This document shows positions 13,114 through 21,200 of a stretch of 35,476 nucleotides of DNA, one piece after another (positions within the stretch are counted from its first letter, which is position 1; each line of letters starts with the position of its first letter). Origin of the DNA: a virus; IMG/VR virus record IMGVR_UViG_3300042475_005421, positions 1 to 35,476 of that record; one strand, 5' to 3'. A model generated the notes under the pieces. It ran no database searches. It had not been told where the DNA came from and was given only the letters and a program-made list of their open reading frames with translations. The position numbers and the translations under genes were made by a program.

Positions 13114-15180
13114 ATGGGCTGGAACTCTCCAAAAGATAAATCACTCAAGTCGTCTGACTCAAAGCAGATTGCCTTTGGTGCACCAATTTCGGCAAACCCA
13201 GGTCTTGTACATAAACCATATCGAGATTCATGGGACATTGAACGCGCATATCGCGAGGGCATGTCCAAAATCACCTGGGTAAACAGGTGTATTGATGCAA
13301 TTGCCGGTAATCAGGCACGACTGCCAGTGATTCTTCGAAAAGATAATTCCAACAAGGGCGAGATAATAGTTGGTAAAGAAGCAAATCGCTCCACGTTGCT
13401 CGAGCTACTAAACACAAGAGCCAACGTTGGAGAAAATAGTTTTATCTTTAGATATAGGCTTTCTGCACAGCTTCTTCTTGGTACGCGCGGAGCATTTATT
13501 GAGAAAATACGCGGAAGAGACGGCGGAATAATCGCCCTTAATCTTCTACCACCACAGGCAACGGCGCCAATCCCTCATCCGAAAACATTTGTTTCCGGCT
13601 ATGAAGTTGCCATGCCCTACGGAGAAAAGGTAATACTTAAGCCAGAAGATGTTTGCTGGATTCGCCGTCCACACCCACTTGACCCATATCTGTCACTTAC
13701 TCCGCTCGAGGCTGCTGGTGTAGCTATTGAAATTGAAAATCTTGCGAAGCTCTACAACAGAAACTATCTCCTTAATGACGGCCGTCCTGGCGGCTTGCTT
13801 GTAGTCCGTGGAGAAATAGATGAAGACGATAAAGAAGAATTAAAGAGCAGGTTCCGTGGTAACCTATCCAAGACTGGACATACAACAGTAATCGCAGCAG
13901 ACGATGGCGTTGATTTTGTTGACACATCAGCGAGCCCGCGCGATGCCGCGTATATCCAGATGCGCCAAGTTACGAAAGAAGAAATTCTTGCTGCATTCGG
14001 TGTGCCGGAATCAGTAATAGGAAACGCAGCTGGAAGAACATTCAGCAATGCTGCGGAAGAAATACGTGTCTTCTGGATGGAAACAATGTTGCCGCACCTA
14101 GAACCGATTGCGCGAGCACTTGATGAGTTGGACGATAAAAACTATGTCGACTTCGATACGAGCGAAGTTCCAATTCTTCAGTTGTACAAGCAAGAGCGCG
14201 ATAGATATTTGCTTACAGAGTTTCAGGCTGGATTGATAAGCGGAAACGAATACCGAATTGGTTCCTCAAGAAAAGAAGTTGAGTCCGACCTTGCTGACTC
14301 ACTCCTCGCTAATCCAAACTTAATTCCGATTGCGAATACAAAGAAGAAGATGGACGAGAACGCTGCAATGGTCCCTGGTGCAGCCCCAGGTATGCCTGGA
14401 GCCCCCGGTATGCCACCAATTCCTGGAATGCCGCCAATGCCAGGTCAGGCCCCACCGATGGAAAACATCCCCCTTGACCCGAACACGATGCAGGGTGCAA
14501 TGGCCGAGGTTACACAAACAGGCGAGCTTGCTCAAAGTACACTCCCGCCAGAAGCAGCCGCATTACAAACTGGAGCTGCACCAACTCCACCTGGAGCGCT
14601 CACCGCAGAAAGCGGCGAGATGCAGTACAAATCAGCTGAGCCAGCTGTCGAAGACAGAACAGAAACTTCAATTGAGCGTTGGTCGGAAATACTTTCACGA
14701 GGAATTGAGAGAATTCTGGAAAGACAGCAACGAGTTGTACTGGAAAAGTCTGGTGGAAGCAAGGCAAGAAAAGGGCTCATGGCTGGAACGCTTGACATCG
14801 ATTCAATACTCTCGATTGACTCATGGAATAAGCAATTTGAAGATGACCTAAAGCCAGTTGTTTCCGCGATTATCAATGACTCGCATGAATCAAAACGCGA
14901 AAGAATGCATGTAAAGGGTTTGTCGCCAAGAGCTATACCGCCTCTAGATTTCTTGAGAGCTGTTGATTCACACGTTGCAAATATCAAAAAAATAAATGAG
15001 CAGACAGCCTTTAACATCAATGAAATAATGCTTAAATCGTTTGTTTATTCTGACGAAGAGCGAAGATTTTCATCCTTCAGACAAGAGCTAATTGAAATGT
15101 ATGCAAATCTTCTTGCAAAAGAACATGTCGAAATTGCTGAAGAAGAGACACGCCGAGCCTGGAACTTCGCTCAGTTCTAA
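13114..15180 (+). CDS. Portal protein (HK97-type) with long C-terminal extension
   Basis: 688 residues, longer than the usual 400-550. Residues about 45-400 show the phage portal pattern: an N-terminal helix with WVNRCIDAIAGNQARLPVIL, LLLGTRGAFIEKIR, a segment PEDVCWIRRPHPLDPYLSLTPLEAA, YNRNYLLNDGRPGGLLVV, and the helix region EEILAAFGVPESVIGNAAGRTFSNAAEE. The portal forms the 12-mer ring through which terminase packs DNA. Residues about 419-455 are a Pro/Gly/Met/Ala-rich low-complexity linker resembling collagen repeats. They are followed by a helical domain (about 520-688, IERWSEILSRGIERILERQQ) of unknown role. It lies directly before the maturation protease, the normal HK97 order. Confidence 0.9.
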   Translation: MGWNSPKDKSLKSSDSKQIAFGAPISANPGLVHKPYRDSWDIERAYREGMSKITWVNRCIDAIAGNQARLPVILRKDNSNKGEIIVGKEANRSTLLELLNTRANVGENSFIFRYRLSAQLLLGTRGAFIEKIRGRDGGIIALNLLPPQATAPIPHPKTFVSGYEVAMPYGEKVILKPEDVCWIRRPHPLDPYLSLTPLEAAGVAIEIENLAKLYNRNYLLNDGRPGGLLVVRGEIDEDDKEELKSRFRGNLSKTGHTTVIAADDGVDFVDTSASPRDAAYIQMRQVTKEEILAAFGVPESVIGNAAGRTFSNAAEEIRVFWMETMLPHLEPIARALDELDDKNYVDFDTSEVPILQLYKQERDRYLLTEFQAGLISGNEYRIGSSRKEVESDLADSLLANPNLIPIANTKKKMDENAAMVPGAAPGMPGAPGMPPIPGMPPMPGQAPPMENIPLDPNTMQGAMAEVTQTGELAQSTLPPEAAALQTGAAPTPPGALTAESGEMQYKSAEPAVEDRTETSIERWSEILSRGIERILERQQRVVLEKSGGSKARKGLMAGTLDIDSILSIDSWNKQFEDDLKPVVSAIINDSHESKRERMHVKGLSPRAIPPLDFLRAVDSHVANIKKINEQTAFNINEIMLKSFVYSDEERRFSSFRQELIEMYANLLAKEHVEIAEEETRRAWNFAQF

Positions 15181-15198
15181 CTATTTCACTAAATAGTT
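15179..15198 (+). terminator. Hairpin after the portal gene
   Basis: AACTATTT and AAATAGTT form a perfect 8-bp stem with a CACT loop, overlapping the portal stop codon. It is AT-rich and has only a weak T-rich tail, so it may be a processing or partial termination site that lowers readthrough into the giant protease gene. A TATTAT sequence at 15253-15258 is a possible -10 box for that gene, but no well-spaced -35 box is seen. Confidence 0.3.
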
Positions 15199-15286
15199 TC
15201 TGTAAAAGAAAAGCAATTCTCAATACTTGCACTGCAGATTTATCTGGTCGTTTATTATCTATTGAGTCTTAGTGAAAGCGAATTAA

Positions 15287-18200
15287 ATGACCACTGACCA
15301 CTTTGAATACAAGTCGACATCCCTTGGCTCCGCTTCACAGAAAGCCGGCTCCGTCAATCTCGATGAGATGCAAGGAATTGTTGAGTGCTTTGTAGCTGGA
15401 ATCGGCAATAAAGACTCTGTTGGTGATATTTGCGCAAGTGGTGCTTTTACGAAGAGTCTTCAGCGCCGCAAGCCGCGTGTTGTGTGGGGCCATAACTGGA
15501 ATGACCCAATCGGCAAAGTACTCGAAATTTACGAGGTGCCACCGTCTGACCCACGCCTACCACTAAAAATGAAGATTGCCGGAATCGGCGGATTATTTGC
15601 AAAAGTTCAATTCAATCTTCAGTCAGAAAAGGGCCGCGAAGCTTTCACGATGGTTGCTTTCTTTGGAGAAGAACAAGAATGGTCGATTGGATATAAAACC
15701 CTGCGCGCACAGTATGACCAGAAGTCTCAGGCAAACGTAATCTACGAGTTGGAGCTTTATGAAGTGTCTCCAGTTCTTCATGGAGCCAATCAACTGACTG
15801 GCACAATTTCCGTGAAGACAGATGACCCATACGGCGAAGATAGCTCCGTAATGATGATGGATGATGAAAAGCCGAACAAGTTGGAAATTGAAAAGCAACT
15901 CTCAGGAATGCTTGGCGCAAAAATATCGCTCATGGAAATGGACGACGAAAATCTGACATTTGCTCGTCGTGTGGCTGACGGTTCAGTTAAGAGATTCAAG
16001 TGTGGCTGGAGTCGAACGGGTGGTCGAATGATGTTCGGCCCGCCAGAAGAAATAGTGATGCAGAGACCGTCCGCACCACAAACAGCACCAATGATGGTTC
16101 CGCCAAATGAGCCAAGAAGAATGGTCCGCCCACAGCAGATGCCATCAATGCCAATAGCTGTCAAGCCAGGCATGGAGGGTGTTGTTGTTGTTCCGCTCCC
16201 TGCAGTTCAGTACGAAGAGGGCAATAACAAGCCAATAGATAAGAACAACCTCGATAAAGAGGAAGCGGACCTGCGTGACGCTTTGCTAAAAATTGTAAAA
16301 CGCCACGGCAAGTTCAACGAAGACAAAGATGGTGTGTGGGCTGGATATAAACCGGCTTCAGAAAATCCCATCGCATCAATCGGGGTCAAGTGTGCAAATT
16401 GCGTGTTCTTCCAAAATGATGGGTCATGCAAGATTGTTGATATGGACATCGAACCAGAAGGCAAATGTCGTTTTGCAGTAATTCCAAAAGGCGTTGTCAA
16501 TGTCGATGGAATTGCTAAAAAGGAATACGAAATTGAAGAAGACGCAAATTTCGATGAAGCTATTGAAGACCTAGAAGTTAAGTACCCTGGCGAGTTTGTC
16601 ATGGCCATGCTTCGCGGAGCGGTAGGTAAGAGAAAAAAGAAGCGTAGCAAATTTAAATCACTTTCTGAATTTGGCAAAGATGACAACTCATTCGATGAGC
16701 AATACTGCATTCCGCTTCACCCAAATGACGCGTTCCGTGTCAAGCAAGAAATTGACCCAATTCTCGATTACTACATGGTTGATGCAGAAGTGGATATTGA
16801 TGGAATCGTTCTCAAATCCGGGGTTAGTTTAGATTTTATTGAAGCAGTCGATAACGCTCTGGAAAACATAAAAAAAAAATTTCTAGATAGCTCTGAGTTT
16901 GAGTCAAAAGCGATTGGCCGAAGACTAGGAAGCTACGTTGGCAGCAGACTCATTGATAGACCATCAATCGGTGGCCGTCGAGACAGAAGAAATCGCCGTG
17001 GCGACATTGACATGCCAACCGGCGGAACACCAGGAAATCGACGACCAACGGGGAGCGACTTCGACCCCGACAACGATGGCTGGGTAGATGAAGGAACAAC
17101 ACGACCCCGCTTCGTCGGCGTGCAAGATGCAAAACCGGCAACACCGTCAAAACCCTTCTCTTCTGGAGCTGAGAAACGCTCACGATTTAATACTTCACGT
17201 CACGGTCTTGGAAAAGAAACCGAGAGTAAGTTTGGTGTCGCACCAGATGAACAGGCAAGACGAGAAGCATTTGACAAGACTGCACAGGAATGGGTTGATA
17301 AGGGCTTCGGCTGGGAGGAAGTGCCTCGCTACCAAACAGACAATACACGTTCCGCAGAGTTCTTAAGAGGGCGCGAGCTTGGGTACAACCAAGCAAGAAG
17401 AGCATGGCAAGGCGACGACAAGAAGCGCCCAGCAAAATTCAACGAAAAAGCAAAGAGCGGACAGGCGTATCAAGAGTGGTATTACGATTTTGTTCGCACA
17501 CTAGGCACATACCTCGATGCAACAAATAAGTATTTTGCCGGAAAAGACAAAAAGGACAAGAATAAAAATTATGTTGGCGAAGACGGCGAGAGCCAGTTTC
17601 TTAAAGGACTTGATAGTGCGCTACGCAGCGAAGTCTATGAGCGTCGCCCGTCAACTGGAACATGGGACCCAAACGATAAAGAGACTCTTGCTCGCTGGAT
17701 GAACTCATATGGGTTCGACGGTGCAAGCCCAAACAAGCCAGATAGAAAACTCTCATCCGGAAGACTTCCTGCGCTCGATGACGATTTCGACCCAGATAAT
17801 CCCTACGGCGACGACAACCTTCCATTCGATGAGAGCGGAACTGATACATACGACAGAATTATTAGAGATTTCCTCGGCGAAGAAATGCCACGTCCAAAAC
17901 GAGGGAAAATCGCTCCACCAGAAAAGAACCCAGAAGACTATACAGACCAGGATATTTACGAAGAGCGCATGAATGGCGTATCCATTGAGGATATGGCCAA
18001 AAAACTTGGTGTAACAAGAACGGAGGTGCGCCAGGCAGAACAAAGATACATGTCCGAGATTCGAAGAGGCAGTGCATCGCGTGCTGCCGAGAGCGCGCCA
18101 AGACTTTCTAGTGGATTTGAGAATTTCCTAAAAAAGCCAGAAAACAAGCGCACTCGTCGTGAAAAGCAAGACTACTTAGGACCACTCTGGGAATACAGGG

Positions 18201-21200
18201 ATGGCCAGACACTGTCATCTGGAAAAGATGAAAATCAAGAAGCAGATGCAGCTCGTATTAAAGACATGTACCAGCAAATGGGTGAAGCAATTATTGCTGC
18301 GCTTGATGAGATATTAAAGGACCCAAGCAAAGCTGGCCAGTGGCAAGTGCCTTGGCGCTCGCCAGAGTTGTACGGTCGAAATCCAACAAGAAGAAATCGT
18401 ATTTATCAAGGCATGAATCAATTGATTCTTTCCCAGGTCGCATCAAAGCGCAAATACAAAACAAATCGTTGGGCTGGACGTTCGCAGTGGCGTGAGTTGA
18501 ATAAGAAAGCAAAACCAAAACCAGGAGAAATTGGTGTCAATATCCTCGTTCCGTTTGACATAAAAAATGATGACGGAATTCGTACTGGTGAAAAGGGTTT
18601 CAAAATTGAAACAGTATTCAACGCCGACCAAATGGACGGACTGCCAGCATGGGTCTACGAAGTCAAAGAAACAGAAAAACTTGATGCGGCACAACGACTT
18701 GAAGACATTGAAAATGTAATCAAAGAAATTGGTCCTAGATACAGGGAACAGGGAGTCAGTGCATTCTACGACCCAAACGATGACACGATAAATGTTCCTC
18801 CATTTGAGAACTTTATTGAACCAATTGCTTTCTATGGAACAGTTCTGCATGAAATTATTCACTGGACAGCCCATCCATCGCGACTAAAGAGAGACCTAAG
18901 CGGCAGAATGAAGGGCACCCCAGAACAGAGAAAGAAATACGCATTTGAAGAACTCATCGCAGAAATCGGTGCTTCATTTGCGATGGGATTCCTCGGTGTA
19001 GAGCCTCAAATACGCGAGGACCATATTCAGTACCTAGCGTTCTGGCGCAAAGCACTGCAGGACGACCCAAGCTCAATCCGTCGTGCAATTGAAGGCGGAC
19101 AGCAGGCTGTTGACTACATTATGAATAAGTCAGCAACGCTGCGCAAGCGCGCTGGTGTTCCAGACAGCGAACGCAAGGGTAAAGAAGACTACACAATTGA
19201 AGCGCCAATCGTTGGTCGAATCACTATCCCAATTCCAAAGAAAAAGCCAGTTGTCGGCACACCAACACCAGAAAACAAAGTACGTCAACGCGTGCGTGTT
19301 CGTGGACAAGGTCCATCTGCAGTAAAAACTATCCTTGAGGACTACGAGAATAATCGTCTTTCAAGCGGCATAACCGGATTCGTTATCAAGGACGAAGAAG
19401 GCAACACGTATAACCAAATTAACAAGCGTCTTTCTTCTGGCCGCGGACCAATTGTTGGCGCCAAGGACCCTAAGCGCAAGATTGAGCGAACTGAGGGTTC
19501 GTTCATGGAAATGTTTGGAATGAAGTTTGAGCCGACTGATGAACAAAAAGACGTTATGGACACAGTTGCACACTTCACAAAAACTGGTGAAGGTGGATTG
19601 GTTGCTGTTCGCGCAGGAGCCGGAGCAGGTAAAACCACCACACTTGAACAATCTGTTATTCGTATGGCCAAGGAATCTCCGGAGTCACAGTTTTATTACA
19701 TAACATTCAATAAGAAAAATGCTTCAGAAGCAGCACGTAGAATGCCTGACAACACAGGAAGCTCTTCGATTAACCAATTGGCATACTGGTCCCTATTGCT
19801 CGAAGACAGGCCAGGAATTTCTCCAGAGTTCAAAGAGAAACTAAAAAAGATAGGCATTGGCGCCGGCAACGAGTACTACTCATCAGCAAACCCTAAATCA
19901 ACAAGACAAACGTCTGCAGAGGGATATGGTGGAAAAACTGTCGATACAACAGGATTGAAAAAAGCTGGATTCAGAACTTTGGGATACGTTTCGTTTGAAA
20001 CAACAAGCGGTGGTCGCGACGTAGCGAGACACTACGATTTCGGCACGAAATACCCAGACGGACTCACCCACGAAGGGGTGGAGCTGACTGCTGACGATTA
20101 TGGTCTTGTTCTCATCAACGCCCTTACTCGTTATTCACAGAGTGATGATGATGTGCTTAGTGAAAAACATTTCAAGCTTCGTCCACACGAAATTGAAAGA
20201 AATAAGCAACTTGCCGAGTCTGGCGACCCAATCGACCCTGCCGAAACAGCATTCGACCAGATACCACAAGAGTGGGTTGACCTAGCACTCAAAATGTGGT
20301 CTGACACGCTCGACCCGAAGAGCAATGTACTGCCCAATTACGACCAGCAAGTAAAGATTTGGGCTATGCAAAAACCAAATCTGCGTACAGACGCTGGAAT
20401 GGTTGGTCACGGCACAAGAAAAGTGAAAGATGCAAGAGCACAGGACAAAAAACTTGACCCAGGCTCAATAGTCCAAGTTGATGGTGTGGATTATGTCTAC
20501 ACAGGTGGTGGAGCACGCGCCGGATTGCGTCGCCGATATGCAACGGAAGATAAGCCCATTTCGACTTTCTTCTTTGACGAAGCTCAGGACGTAAACCCAG
20601 TTCTCCAAAAGGTGATTGAAGACAATATTGCGAATAATAATCTTGCAATAGTCATGGTCGGTGACCCACGGCAATCAATTTATGGATTCCGTGGTTCATC
20701 TGACTCATTCGCTCGACTCAATCCAGATTTCAACTTAACGTTGACTGACTCATTCAGATACGGAAAGACAGTTGCGTTCCTTGGAAACTTGATGCTTGGT
20801 CGTGGAAACATGACCGACAGGCAGGGTGGGATTGATGAGGTTTCTGCGGACTACAAGTTGTTTGGCCGACTTCAGGATGTGGTTTCTCATGACTTCAATC
20901 TTGGAACACTCACCGGAAATGATTTGCGTAAGAAACTTGATTCAATACAAAAGAAATACGGAATTTCTGGTCCAGACGGACAGTCACTGGCAGATATGCC
21001 AGAAAAAGAGAGAAATGAGCTACTGGACAAGGCTCGTGGTTACATCGTTCCAGAATCGGAAGGAATCCTCTACCGTCAGATACCAACAAGCGCAGATGGT
21101 ACGTGGGCATATATTTCTTATTCAAACAAAAACACCCTTACAGCTGCCTTGGAATTCATCGGAGCGCATCCAGACAAAATCGTTGGATTGCCTGCCGAAA

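Noticed and set aside
14330-14851. 173-codon + strand frame inside the portal gene
   Set aside because: It overlaps the portal in another frame, its composition is low quality, and the portal frame is continuous and conserved in pattern.
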